Assembly: GCA_002127295.1 (NCBI GenBank)
Contig: NFUV01000001.1
Span: 1,302,001-1,366,000, forward strand
Reading direction: 5' to 3'
Length of the DNA stretch: 64,000 nucleotides
DNA from: Chitinophagaceae bacterium IBVUCB2
Lineage (GTDB): Bacteria; Bacteroidota; Bacteroidia; Chitinophagales; Chitinophagaceae
The notes under the pieces were generated by a model, which worked only from the letters and a program-made list of their open reading frames with translations, searched no databases and was not told the origin of the DNA. A program made the translations under genes and the position numbers. Numbering within the stretch: the first letter of the stretch is position 1; the number at the start of each line of letters is the position of its first letter. Positions 8,901 through 16,994 of the stretch are shown one piece after another.

Positions 8901-9687
8901 AGGGTGCATCAGAAACCCTGCGATTAGGTGCCATTATAAATTGGGTTCGGTTGAAATCCTGCATGCCAATCATAGCTTTACCAGCCTGCCATGCTGTACA
9001 GATTTGTTTACTAAAAACTGTAACCTCCACTATTCCCGTTGACTCATACAAAATAATCTGATGGGTATTTTCAATTAAGGGATCACAAATTCCGGAAGTA
9101 CTATATAAGGGAACTTTGAAAAAGCTAAAGACCCATCTTCTGTGCGGAGCAATACCAAAATTTTGATATTGTATTCTTTGCGTGGGTGATGAACCAATAG
9201 ATGGATCCAGGTCATGATAGGGGCCCATAATTATTGCCCTGTCATATGAAGCACTGGGAAGATCTCCTGGAACTGCAAAGTGAGCAAAGCCACCAGCCTT
9301 TGAAACATCAAAACTTACTAATCCATTGGTGCTTGCTATAAGAGAATTGTATGTCGCACCAAAGAATGTAAATGGGAAACCGATATTTATGACAGAACTA
9401 TACGTGTCATCTACAGTTAAATTCGTTGGTGTGCCCGCCGGGTCATTAGGTTGAACATATACCGGTGCACAACCAGATACTGTACTACTTGGGTTAATAT
9501 TATAAGTAGTAGAAAGTCCTTTTAAATCCGGAATAATACCTTTCAATGTAAAACAAGGCACAGGATCACAGCCAGCAATAATTGTATCACGGGTGCAATT
9601 AAAGGAGAAACTTTGCGCTGAAAGATTTCCGGGGAGAAAAGTAAAATAACTGATCAGGACTATAAGCCCCAACAATTTCAATCTCAT
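5950..9687 (-). CDS. Secreted SprB-repeat protein with T9SS type B sorting domain (paralogue)
   Basis: This 1245-residue paralogue of the adjacent downstream gene has the same architecture. A signal peptide (residues 1-24, ending LSAQS) precedes an N-terminal domain of about 340 residues sharing SFSFNC.RDT, IMGPYHDL and IENTHQI.LYESTGIVEV with the neighbour. Seven SprB repeats span roughly residues 365-910. Repeats 1-4 are of a TGATA..TGL.AGS type and repeats 5-7 of a WQSSN.FN type. Ig/PKD-like segments and a type B T9SS C-terminal domain (YVPTGFTPNNDGKNDTF) complete it. Different repeat numbers and subtypes in the two genes point to divergence after duplication. The partner or ligand cannot be inferred from sequence. 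Confidence 0.9.
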   Translation of the reverse strand: MRLKLLGLIVLISYFTFLPGNLSAQSFSFNCTRDTIIAGCDPVPCFTLKGIIPDLKGLSTTYNINPSSTVSGCAPVYVQPNDPAGTPTNLTVDDTYSSVINIGFPFTFFGATYNSLIASTNGLVSFDVSKAGGFAHFAVPGDLPSASYDRAIIMGPYHDLDPSIGSSPTQRIQYQNFGIAPHRRWVFSFFKVPLYSTSGICDPLIENTHQIILYESTGIVEVTVFSKQICTAWQAGKAMIGMQDFNRTQFIMAPNRRVSDAPWGSVGMNESWRFVPASGPSLFKRVELTDIAGTIITTGTVVNIGNGRLEASFPNICPPAGATTSYIIRSVYQKIDDPSVEIFGTDTVRVTKGPPTDLNATATSTATSCGPPSGTITVSVPTGTAPFTYRLDGGAPQIVPSSTYTFLNVAAGPHSVFVTDASGVCNSTVPVTVTQNNNLTANITPVATSCPGVNNGSLTITPTIGTAPYTFTLNPGNIVRTGATASYTGLASGGYTITITDASGCTTSPALNATVPAGAGLTANTSQTATTCAGATNGTITVTPTNGTGPYTFLLDGVTTQTGATAVFTGLAAGSHTIRITDFNGCITNPNLTVNVLPGATLAANTTTTATSCNGAINGVITVTPTNGTGPYNFVLNPGAIVQTGATASYTGLVAGSYSVTVTDIPSGCISNVIPVNVTAGPALTTTATHTNVLCNGGASGSITVAVPASGTAPYEYSLDNATWQSSNIFNGLIAGTYTVYFRESNGCSGQLNRTITEPAVLNATANTVAALCNAQNNGTITVTSTGGTAPYEYSINGGTNWQSSNVFNVAANTYTVTIRDANLCTTTQTINVTEPLALTATAATTNASCNGGNDGTITVTASGGNASYEYSIDAGANWQSSNVFNVAPSNYTISVRDNLGCTYQFNTTVGLTNDLTFTPQVDPTICESKSTQLELVSNATQYAWSPATGLSSTTISNPVASPTSTTTYTVTATLGRCSVDDIVIVNVNPAPIPDAGVDAFICYGQTYTLQGSGGVQYTWIPSTYLNSTTGANPVSNPARTITYTLSNVIDANGCESLITDDIVVDVTPPIKVNTFPIDTIAHPGDTFQLSAIAEVATANIFTWSPSTRLSDASISNPVVTIGNIGDDIVYKVTAETTAGCKGEGYVNIRVYKGPELYVPTGFTPNNDGKNDTFYPFPVGIKSINYFKVFNRWGQLVFSSTRLLDGWDGKSNGAEQATGTYVWMAEGITKENKIITKKGTVVLIR

Positions 9688-9820
9688 AAATGCAGAGTAA
9701 ATGACTGTAAAATACGTTCACTAATCAGGGCTACAAGTTAATTAAAATATGCCGTGACAGCGACTTTTAAGCTCTTGATTGTGGACAAAAAATTATTGAG
9801 TATCACAGGCTTTCGCATTT

Positions 9821-12064
9821 TTACGATGGAATGTCTTCCATATCGTAACGTTCTACTGATTCAATACCCGGTAAACTCAATAAACTCCGCACCAGGTTGT
9901 CCAACTCTTCTTTATCATGTACATAGAGTTTGATATTGCCTTCAAACAATCCTTCTTTTGCCTCAATTGTCAAGGCCGCAATATTTATTTTCAACTCACC
10001 GGAGATCAGCATCGTTATTTTGTTTACTACACCCACATCATCCATTCCTACGATCTTGATACCTGTAAGGAAAGAGATTTCTTTATTTTTTGCCCACTTC
10101 GTTTTTACTACCCGGTGTCCGTAATTAGAAAGTAGCTTGGTAGCATTTGGACAGTTGGTTCGATGAATGGTCAATCCTTTACCCGTTGTTATAAAACCAA
10201 ATACATCATCACCCGGAATGGGTTTACAACAATTAGCCAGGTTATAAACTATCCGGTCGCTGCTCTCCCCAAAAATTACCAACTCTGCATCTTTTCTTGA
10301 TACAGCCTGGCTGGGATTGTATTCGGCTTTCTCCGTTAATATTTTTACGGGCTTCGGAGCATCTATTTTATCTCCTATTACCGCAAACTCCTTTAATTCT
10401 TTTAAATCAATATTTTTAACGGCTACCTGGTAAAACAAATCCAGGTTTGAACCAAGCTTATACCACTGCACCAGTTCATCAATATTATGTTGCGACATGG
10501 AAACACCCATGCCTTCCAACTTTCTTTGCACCGTGTACTTACCTTCATCGGCTACTTGCCTTTTTTCTTCCTTTAATGCATCCCGTATTCTTCCTTTTGC
10601 TTTGGAGGTTACTACAAATCCCAACCAATCTTCAGAAGCTTTTTGTTTGTTACTGGTAATAATTTCTACCTGGTCGCCACTATTTAATTTATGACTGATA
10701 GGCACTAGCTTATGATTTACTTTGGCTCCAATTGTTTTTACACCAATTGCACTGTGAATAGCAAAAGCAAAATCCAAAGCAGTAGAACTAACTGGCAACA
10801 TTTTTACATCCCCTTTGGGAGTGTACACATAAATTTCTTCGGCAAGAAAACTTGTTTTAAAATCTTGCAGAAAATCAATGCTATCTGTTTCCTGGTTAGA
10901 AATTACTTCCCGAATCTGTTGAAACCATTTGTCAAAACGACTTTCATCTGTTGCACCTTCTTTGTATTTCCAGTGAGCAGCCAGGCCTTTTTCCGCAATT
11001 TCATTCATTCTTTTTGTTCTTATCTGCACTTCCACCCATTTCCCCTGCGGCCCCATCACGGTTGTATGTAATGCTTCATAGCCGTTCGATTTTGGATTAC
11101 TCAACCAATCTCTTAATCGTTCTGGTGAGGGAGTGTATTCATCTGTTATCATAGAATACACTTTCCAGCAATCTTCTTTTTCTTTTTCGGGGGGTGAATC
11201 AAGAATAGCCCTGATAGCAAAAAGATCATACACTTCTTCAAAGTCCACCCCTTTCTTTTTCATTTTATTGGAAATGGAATGAATGCTTTTTGGACGACCA
11301 TATATTTCTGCATTAAGATGAGCTTTCTCCAGCTTGTCTTTAATTGGTTTGATAAATTCATTGATGTATTTAGATCGTTCCTTTTTTGTTTCTGCTAATT
11401 TTTTAGCAATGTCTTTATAAACATCCGGCTCCATATATTTCATGGCCAGATCTTCCATTTCTGTTTTAATATTATATAAACCCATGCGATGAGCCAGTGG
11501 TGCATATACATAAACAGTTTCAGAAGAGATTTTCAATTGTTTTTCTCTCTTCATACTGTCGAGAGTACGCATATTATGCAGCCGGTCGGCCAGCTTAATT
11601 AATATAACCCGGGGATCATCAGTCAGCGTCAAAAGAATTTTCTTAAAATTTTCTGCCTGCTGCGATGCATTTACATCTATGACATTTGAAATTTTGGTAA
11701 GCCCGTCTACAATTCTTGTTATTTCTTCTCCAAACTCTCTTTTTACATCTTCCAAAGAGATATCTGTATCCTCTACTGTATCATGAAGTAAGGCACATAT
11801 AGTAGAGCGGACACCCAGTCCGATTTCTTCGGCACAAATTTTTGCCACTGCTATGGGATGAAGAATATATGGCTCGCCACTTTTACGGCGCATTGTTTTA
11901 TGGGCATCGGCAGCCATTTCAAAAGCGGTACGAATCAGGTCTTTATCTCCTGGCTTTAATTTCGTTTTCAAAGTCTTTAGCAGGGAACGATATTCCCTCA
12001 AAATGAGCTTCTTCTCTTCTTCGTCGTTTAGATTGTATTTGGGTATCTGCGCTACAGTTTCCAT
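9821..12064 (-). CDS. rel: Bifunctional (p)ppGpp synthetase/hydrolase (Rel/SpoT family)
   Basis: This 747-residue protein makes and degrades the stringent-response alarmone (p)ppGpp. An intact HD hydrolase domain is present, with HP around residue 69 and HDTVEDT at 94-100. A synthetase domain follows with YGRPKSIHSI and YDLFAIRAI, then a TGS domain beginning VYTPKGDVKMLP. The C-terminal zinc-finger/ACT part contains NCCKPIPGD and an ACT domain from about residue 670. Both catalytic halves look complete, as expected of a long Rel/SpoT-type enzyme. The gene is divergent from tRNA-Leu/tig. Only AT-rich sequence without a clear terminator separates it from the surface-protein gene downstream. Confidence 0.95.
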   Translation of the reverse strand: METVAQIPKYNLNDEEEKKLILREYRSLLKTLKTKLKPGDKDLIRTAFEMAADAHKTMRRKSGEPYILHPIAVAKICAEEIGLGVRSTICALLHDTVEDTDISLEDVKREFGEEITRIVDGLTKISNVIDVNASQQAENFKKILLTLTDDPRVILIKLADRLHNMRTLDSMKREKQLKISSETVYVYAPLAHRMGLYNIKTEMEDLAMKYMEPDVYKDIAKKLAETKKERSKYINEFIKPIKDKLEKAHLNAEIYGRPKSIHSISNKMKKKGVDFEEVYDLFAIRAILDSPPEKEKEDCWKVYSMITDEYTPSPERLRDWLSNPKSNGYEALHTTVMGPQGKWVEVQIRTKRMNEIAEKGLAAHWKYKEGATDESRFDKWFQQIREVISNQETDSIDFLQDFKTSFLAEEIYVYTPKGDVKMLPVSSTALDFAFAIHSAIGVKTIGAKVNHKLVPISHKLNSGDQVEIITSNKQKASEDWLGFVVTSKAKGRIRDALKEEKRQVADEGKYTVQRKLEGMGVSMSQHNIDELVQWYKLGSNLDLFYQVAVKNIDLKELKEFAVIGDKIDAPKPVKILTEKAEYNPSQAVSRKDAELVIFGESSDRIVYNLANCCKPIPGDDVFGFITTGKGLTIHRTNCPNATKLLSNYGHRVVKTKWAKNKEISFLTGIKIVGMDDVGVVNKITMLISGELKINIAALTIEAKEGLFEGNIKLYVHDKEELDNLVRSLLSLPGIESVERYDMEDIPS

Positions 12065-12111
12065 TGTCTACGAATTTAGTAAAAAAGAGCCGTTTTATAG
12101 CATGAATGCCC

Positions 12112-12119
12112 TACATTTG
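12112..12119 (+). promoter_or_regulatory. Candidate -7 promoter element (TACATTTG) upstream of tRNA-Leu
   Basis: The octamer matches the Bacteroidetes -7 consensus TAnnTTTG and lies 88 bases before the tRNA gene. No convincing TTTG -33 box is seen at the usual spacing, so this is tentative. Confidence 0.35.
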
Positions 12120-12206
12120 CAACCCCAAAGATTAGCTGCGAGGTATTAGGAATGAAGTGTAGGTAAACCCTCCAGGTTCATTGCTTAAAAACTCACAGAT
12201 TTTCTA

Positions 12207-12288
12207 CCGGATGTGGTGAAATTGGTAGACACGTCAGACTTAGGATCTGATGCCGCAAGGTGTGGGGGTTCGAGTCCCTCCATCCGGA
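12207..12288 (+). tRNA. tRNA-Leu (anticodon UAG)
   Basis: The acceptor stem CCGGATG at 12207-12213 pairs with CATCCGG at 12281-12287. The anticodon stem TCAGA/TCTGA encloses CTTAGGA, giving anticodon TAG at 12241-12243. A class II variable arm and a T arm with GGTTCGAGTCC follow. The CCA end is not encoded. The gene lies 86 bases before trigger factor on the same strand. Confidence 0.96.
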
Positions 12289-12297
12289 CTTCTAACT

Positions 12298-12349
12298 GGT
12301 TTAAAAGGTTTCAAGAGTTTAAACGTTACCTCTTGAAACCTCTTAAACC
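12298..12349 (+). other. Long imperfect hairpin between tRNA-Leu and tig
   Basis: Bases 12298-12317 and 12330-12349 form a 20-bp inverted repeat with a single mismatch and a 12-base loop; the inner 11 bp are perfect. It begins 9 bases after the tRNA and ends 25 bases before the tig start codon, followed by T-rich sequence. It could terminate the tRNA transcript, guide tRNA 3' processing or regulate tig. Confidence 0.65.
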
Positions 12350-12374
12350 TTTAAACTTTTTAAACACTTCTGAT

Positions 12375-13763
12375 ATGGCTACAGTTACCAAAGAAAACAT
12401 CGGCTTACTGCATGAAAAGCTGACCGTGAAATTAGAAAAGACAGATTATCTTCCTTCTTTTGAAAAAGCGTTAAAAGAATATAGTAAGAAAGCAAATATT
12501 CCCGGCTTCCGCAAAGGAATGGTACCTGCAGGCTTGATCAAGAAAATGTATGGCCCTTCTTTATTTACGGACGAAGTGTTGAAGTCTGTTGACAGAGAAT
12601 TGATCAACTATCTTGAGACAGATAAAGTTGACATTTTTGCGCAGCCCCTTCCGCTTGAATCTGATTTCAAACAACTGGATGTTAACAACCCTGTTGATTA
12701 TACTTTCAATTTTGAAATTGGTATGAAGCCGGACTTCAGCTTGCCTGATCTGGCAAAAGCAAAAACTACCCGCTATGTAGTTACAGTTACTGACGAGATG
12801 ATCAATAATGAAATTGACCGTTTGCAGAACCGCTATGGCAATATGAAGGATGAAGAAACCGTAACAACAGAAGAAAATGTACTGAATGTAATTTTTACTG
12901 AGGTAGATGCTAACGGCAACGAAGTGGAAGGTGGAATTAAAAAAGACAATTCAATTCTTGTAAAATATTTTTCTGAAGGCTATCGCCAAAATTGGATGGG
13001 CAAAAAAGCAGGTGATGCTGAAATCACCAATCTTACTGCTGCCTTTGATGAAAAAGAAAGAGAGTGGATCATCAGCGACCTTGGAGAAAAAGACGGTGCT
13101 TCGGCTGCTGATAAAACTTTCAAAATTGAAATTACCAAAGTTGGTTTATTAGAGAAAAGAGAATTGAATGAAGAATTTTTCACGCAGCTATACCCGGGTG
13201 GCGAAGTAAAAACTGAAGCTGATTTCAGAGAGAAGGTAAAAGGCGAAATACAAAATCATTGGACCAGCCAGGCAAATAACCAGATCCATGACCAGGTATT
13301 TCACCAGTTAGTTGACCATACTGAAATAAAATTCCCAGAAGGATTTTTGAAAAAGTGGATCAAGACACAGGCTGAGCAAGATAAAAACCAGGAGCCTAAA
13401 ACTGATGAGCAGGTGGAGAAAGAATTTCCAACCTTTATCAGCCAGTTGAAATGGACATTGATCTCTGATAAAATTGTTCAGGACAATGCCATCCAGGTAA
13501 CTCCTGATGAAGTAAGAACTTTTGCCAAGCAGCAATTGTTCAGCTATATGGGCGGCGCTAATTTGAGCGATGATCAGCCCTGGGTTGCTGATTATGTAGA
13601 AAAAATGATGAAAGACAGGAAGTATGTAGAAGATGCTTACAACCGCTTACAAACTCAAAAAATATTCGAATGGTCTGCCTCCCAGTTAAAACCTGCAGAT
13701 AAAGACATCACGGCTGAAGAGTTTACTAAAATGGTAGAGGCGCATCAGCACCATCATCATTAA
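12375..13763 (+). CDS. tig: Trigger factor (ribosome-associated chaperone / peptidyl-prolyl isomerase)
   Basis: This 462-residue protein carries the ribosome-binding signature PGFRKGMVP at about residues 40-48, where family members have GFRxGKxP. A central domain and a C-terminal chaperone domain rich in charged helices follow, as in trigger factor. The start is the ATG at 12375 (MATVTKENIGLL). The longer open frame beginning at 12213 runs through tRNA-Leu and is not coding. The protein ends in a natural HQHHHH tail. It heads the clpP-clpP-clpX group, the classic tig-clp arrangement. A strong terminator follows, so the clp genes are probably transcribed separately. Confidence 0.93.
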   Translation: MATVTKENIGLLHEKLTVKLEKTDYLPSFEKALKEYSKKANIPGFRKGMVPAGLIKKMYGPSLFTDEVLKSVDRELINYLETDKVDIFAQPLPLESDFKQLDVNNPVDYTFNFEIGMKPDFSLPDLAKAKTTRYVVTVTDEMINNEIDRLQNRYGNMKDEETVTTEENVLNVIFTEVDANGNEVEGGIKKDNSILVKYFSEGYRQNWMGKKAGDAEITNLTAAFDEKEREWIISDLGEKDGASAADKTFKIEITKVGLLEKRELNEEFFTQLYPGGEVKTEADFREKVKGEIQNHWTSQANNQIHDQVFHQLVDHTEIKFPEGFLKKWIKTQAEQDKNQEPKTDEQVEKEFPTFISQLKWTLISDKIVQDNAIQVTPDEVRTFAKQQLFSYMGGANLSDDQPWVADYVEKMMKDRKYVEDAYNRLQTQKIFEWSASQLKPADKDITAEEFTKMVEAHQHHHH

Positions 13764-13812
13764 GACTCATCTTCCCCAAACAGAGGACTTATGTACATGA
13801 GTCAATAATATT

Positions 13813-13846
13813 ATGAAGCCCCGTTAATGCGGGGCTTCATCGTTTT
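13813..13846 (+). terminator. Intrinsic terminator after tig
   Basis: A perfect 11-bp stem (13813-13823 with 13830-13840) with a 6-base loop is followed by CGTTTTA, 50 bases past the tig stop codon. Confidence 0.88.
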
Positions 13847-13976
13847 ACTGCCAGATTAACCGACATATATTCGAATTATCTCAATTAATTAGTGATAACC
13901 TGTCACACATTTTGTGGTTTTGGCATTTGGACGGATATTTGATGAACTGAATACGTTCAGCACTAAATAATTATCT

Positions 13977-14669
13977 ATGACGTTTAACTCTGAGTTTGAA
14001 AAATATGCGGTAAAACACCGTGGCCTTTCCAGCAATACATTACATAGTTATGCATCTCACCTGGTGACAGGGATGACACCAAACATTATTGAAGAACGTT
14101 CCCTGAATGTGGCAGTAATGGATGTGTACAGTCGTTTAATGATGGACCGTATCATCTTTTTAGGTTATCCTATTAATGACGAGATCGCCAATATTGTAAC
14201 AGCACAATTATTATTTCTTGATTCTACTGACAGAACAAGAGATATTAATATGTACATCAATAGTCCCGGTGGAAGTGTTTACTCTGGCTTAGGAGTATAT
14301 GACACGATGCAGTATGTAAGTCCTGATATCGCTACTATCTGTATTGGTGTGGCAGCTTCCATGGCTTGTGTATTATTAGGTGCCGGCACTAAAGGAAAAA
14401 GAGCCGCATTAAAACATAGCCGCATCATGATGCACCAGCCAAGTGGTGCTATTGGCGGACAGGCAAGTGATATTGAAATCACCGTGAATGAGATCCGTAA
14501 ATTGAAGAAAGAATTATACGATGTGGTAAATGCCCATACCGGTAAATCAGTTGAACAAATTGAAAAAGATTTCGACAGGGACAACTGGATGACGGCGGCA
14601 GAGGCAAAAGATTATGGATTGGTGGACGAAGTATTGCTGACAAATCCAAGAAAGTTGAAGAAGGATTAG
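13977..14669 (+). CDS. clpP: ATP-dependent Clp protease proteolytic subunit ClpP (first copy)
   Basis: This 230-residue serine protease subunit should assemble into the barrel that degrades proteins unfolded by ClpX. The catalytic triad is intact: Ser128 in GVAASMA, His153 in MMHQPSG and Asp202 in DFDRDNWM. The 30-odd residues before MTPNIIEER form an N-terminal extension that may be a propeptide or may reflect a start that is too early; no later ATG fits better than the one within TGMTPN. It is followed after 58 bases by a second, clearly different ClpP and then by clpX. This copy is the closer one to canonical bacterial ClpP. Confidence 0.95.
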   Translation: MTFNSEFEKYAVKHRGLSSNTLHSYASHLVTGMTPNIIEERSLNVAVMDVYSRLMMDRIIFLGYPINDEIANIVTAQLLFLDSTDRTRDINMYINSPGGSVYSGLGVYDTMQYVSPDIATICIGVAASMACVLLGAGTKGKRAALKHSRIMMHQPSGAIGGQASDIEITVNEIRKLKKELYDVVNAHTGKSVEQIEKDFDRDNWMTAAEAKDYGLVDEVLLTNPRKLKKD

Positions 14670-14727
14670 TTCCTAATTCGCTGCCAGGGAAGAATGGAAA
14701 ATATTTATTAAAAAGAAATAGTATAAT

Positions 14728-15369
14728 ATGAACCGCAAACAATTTTTTTACAACGATTGGAGAATGGATGATGAGGAAGAAGAAGAACAAGAAGAACGTC
14801 CGAAAGCCGATAATGAACTGGGAATGTTCAATAAAAAACTGGAGAAATATTTCTTTGAAAAAAGAGCTGTATATCTCTGGGGGGTGGTGGATGATAAAAG
14901 TGCAAAGGACATTGTCAGTAAATTATTACTGCTGGATGCAGATAAGCCCGGCGAAGAAATTAAATTTTACATCAACAGCCCCGGTGGTGTGGTGACTAGT
15001 GGTATGGTGATGTATGATACCATGCAGATGATCAGCAGCCCGGTAAGTACAATTTGTATGGGTCTTGCTGCCTCTATGGGAAGTATTTTATTGAGCGGTG
15101 GTGTAAAAGGGAAACGCTTTATTTATCCGCATGGCGAAGTGATGATCCACCAGCCATCGTTAGGCGGACATATAAGAGGCGTAAGCACCGACCTGGAAAT
15201 ACAGGCAGAGCAAACGATGAGAGTGAAAAAAATCGGCGCAGGTATTTTGGCGAAGAATTGCGGTAAAACTGTGGAGCAGATCATGAAAGATTTTGACCGT
15301 GACTATTGGATGGATGCTGAAGGTGCTATTAAATATGGTATAGCCGACAAGTTGGTAGACAAACTCTAA
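14728..15369 (+). CDS. Second ClpP-family serine protease subunit with acidic N-terminus
   Basis: This 213-residue ClpP paralogue retains the triad: Ser116 in GLAASMG, His141 in MIHQPSLGG and Asp192 in DFDRDYWM. It begins with an unusual acidic stretch (MDDEEEEEQEE, residues 13-23) in place of the normal axial-loop segment. Two residues are inserted after the active-site His. It lies between clpP and clpX on the same strand, so a mixed ClpP1P2 barrel working with ClpX is plausible (inference). Other bacteria with two ClpPs form heteromeric barrels. Confidence 0.9.
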   Translation: MNRKQFFYNDWRMDDEEEEEQEERPKADNELGMFNKKLEKYFFEKRAVYLWGVVDDKSAKDIVSKLLLLDADKPGEEIKFYINSPGGVVTSGMVMYDTMQMISSPVSTICMGLAASMGSILLSGGVKGKRFIYPHGEVMIHQPSLGGHIRGVSTDLEIQAEQTMRVKKIGAGILAKNCGKTVEQIMKDFDRDYWMDAEGAIKYGIADKLVDKL

Positions 15370-15408
15370 CTCTCTCTCAACGAGACATTTAGTTATCATT
15401 TTATAAAT

Positions 15409-15434
15409 AAAGCCGCTCATCATCGGGCGGTTTT
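15409..15434 (+). terminator. Probable terminator between the second clpP and clpX
   Basis: A 10-bp stem including two G-T wobbles (15409-15418 with 15425-15434) with a 6-base loop ends in TTTT. It implies clpX has its own promoter. Confidence 0.6.
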
Positions 15435-15435
15435 A

Positions 15436-15443
15436 TAATTTTG
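15436..15443 (+). promoter_or_regulatory. Candidate -7 promoter element (TAATTTTG) for clpX
   Basis: It matches TAnnTTTG, sits directly after the terminator-like hairpin and 43 bases before the clpX ATG. No clear -33 TTTG is seen. Confidence 0.45.
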
Positions 15444-15486
15444 CAGTTACGATTACGTTTTTACAACGTTATAGAATAGAAAGAAT

Positions 15487-16734
15487 ATGGCAAAGAACCC
15501 GTTACATTGTTCATTTTGTGGCCGCAGCAGAGATGAGGTTAAAATCCTTATTGCCGGGCAAGAAGGACATATTTGTGAGAATTGCGTAGAGCATGCCCGT
15601 GAAATTATCGACCAGGAGCTGACCATTAAAGATGAAAAAGGTAATTCCAATTTCAAGCTTACGGTTAAAAAGCCAATGGAAATAAAAAAATTCCTTGATG
15701 AATATGCAATAGGACAGGATGACGCTAAGAAAACATTAGCCGTGGCTGTTTACAATCACTACAAAAGATTACAACAAAAAAATACAGACGCTACTAACAC
15801 TTCCAATGATATTGAAATTGAAAAAAGCAATATCATCATGGTGGGAGAAACCGGGACCGGCAAAACATTGCTGGCAAAAAGTATTGCCCGTATGTTGAAT
15901 GTTCCATTCGCTATTGTAGATGCTACGGTGTTTACAGAAGCTGGTTATGTAGGTGAAGATGTTGAAAGCATTCTTTCCCGTCTATTGCAGGTATGTAATT
16001 ATGATGTAGCCGCAGCAGAGAGAGGAATTGTATTTATTGATGAAATAGATAAAGTAGCCCGCAAAGGAGATAATCCCTCCATTACCCGTGATGTTAGTGG
16101 CGAAGGTGTGCAACAAGGTATGTTGAAACTATTGGAAGGAACGGATGTGTTGGTCCCCCCGCAAGGTGGCAGAAAGCATCCGGAACAAAAGCTGATCAAA
16201 GTCAACACACAAAATATTCTTTTCATTTGTGGCGGTGCGTTTGATAGCATTGATAAAATAATTGCCCGCAGGGTACAAACCAATACCATTGGTTTTAATG
16301 TAGACAAAGAGTTGCAGGAAAACATGAAGAAGAATCTGCTTCGCTATATCAATGCAACAGACTTGAAAACATTTGGATTGATCCCGGAATTATTAGGTCG
16401 TTTACCGGTTGTTACTCATCTTGATCCGCTTGATGCAGTTACACTGAGAGCCATTCTTACAGAACCAAAGAATGCCTTGATAAAACAATACACCAAATTA
16501 TTTGAACTGGAAGGCATAAAGCTGACTATTGAAAATAATGTACTTGATTTTATGGTAGAAAAGGCAATGGAGTTCAAATTAGGTGCCCGGGGCCTTAGAA
16601 GTATTTGCGAAAGTATTCTTACGGATGCTATGTATGAGTTACCTTCTTCTAAAGAAACACAGTTTACTCTCGACATTGAATATGCCCGCCGCAAATTTGA
16701 TACGAGTAAGATGAGTTTGCTGAAAGTGGCTTAA
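15487..16734 (+). CDS. clpX: ATP-dependent Clp protease ATP-binding subunit ClpX
   Basis: This 415-residue AAA+ unfoldase delivers substrates to ClpP. The N-terminal zinc-binding domain has Cys8, Cys11, Cys30 and Cys33. Walker A is GETGTGKT at residues 120-127 and Walker B is FIDEIDK near residue 190. The GYVGED pore loop and the GGRKHPEQK substrate-recognition loop are present, as is the sensor region [11 protein letters not shown]. Length matches the family. It is the last gene of the clp group and is followed by a terminator. Confidence 0.97.
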   Translation: MAKNPLHCSFCGRSRDEVKILIAGQEGHICENCVEHAREIIDQELTIKDEKGNSNFKLTVKKPMEIKKFLDEYAIGQDDAKKTLAVAVYNHYKRLQQKNTDATNTSNDIEIEKSNIIMVGETGTGKTLLAKSIARMLNVPFAIVDATVFTEAGYVGEDVESILSRLLQVCNYDVAAAERGIVFIDEIDKVARKGDNPSITRDVSGEGVQQGMLKLLEGTDVLVPPQGGRKHPEQKLIKVNTQNILFICGGAFDSIDKIIARRVQTNTIGFNVDKELQENMKKNLLRYINATDLKTFGLIPELLGRLPVVTHLDPLDAVTLRAILTEPKNALIKQYTKLFELEGIKLTIENNVLDFMVEKAMEFKLGARGLRSICESILTDAMYELPSSKETQFTLDIEYARRKFDTSKMSLLKVA

Positions 16735-16764
16735 CCTTGATTGAAATGATTTAATGATATTTGT

Positions 16765-16793
16765 AACCCCGGACCAGTGCCGGGGTTCTTTTT
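16765..16793 (+). terminator. Intrinsic terminator after clpX
   Basis: An 8-bp stem (16765-16772 with 16780-16787) with a 7-base loop is followed by CTTTTT, 30 bases past the clpX stop codon. Confidence 0.88.
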
Positions 16794-16807
16794 AAAAATT
16801 TTATACT

Positions 16808-16954
16808 ATGCAAGAGTTGATCGACAAATTAAAAGCAGAAGCTGGTCTTACTGACGAGCAGGCAAAAAAAGCTATCGCTACCATCAAAGGATTTGTGGTG
16901 GAGAAATTCCCTATGCTGGAAGGCGCAGTAAGTAATGTATTTGGTGGCGACTAA
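16808..16954 (+). CDS. 48-residue conserved-looking small protein, function unknown
   Basis: An ATG-to-TAA frame of 49 codons encodes a small, mixed-charge, helical-looking protein starting MQELIDKLKAEAGLTDEQA and ending with FGGD. The GLTDEQAKKAI segment resembles motifs in short Bacteroidetes proteins of unknown function; I recall this only as a pattern and did not search. Codon use looks like that of neighbouring genes, with no rare-codon clusters. It starts 14 bases after the clpX terminator, so it must have its own promoter or be read through. There is no signal peptide or transmembrane segment. Confidence 0.65.
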   Translation: MQELIDKLKAEAGLTDEQAKKAIATIKGFVVEKFPMLEGAVSNVFGGD

Positions 16955-16994
16955 CTCGTAGCCACCTTACATTTCCGCCGATAAAATTCAGTGA

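Noticed and set aside
2212-9687. CRISPR-like or tandem DNA array in the repeat region
   Set aside because: The repeats are coding SprB units of about 75 residues with diverged DNA, not short identical repeats with spacers.
12213-12374. An open frame that runs through tRNA-Leu into tig, adding 54 residues before trigger factor
   Set aside because: The extra codons are the tRNA sequence itself and the hairpin; the real start is the ATG at 12375.
13735-13763. His tail on trigger factor as an artificial purification tag
   Set aside because: The surrounding sequence is ordinary chromosome with the natural stop codon and terminator; there is no vector sequence.
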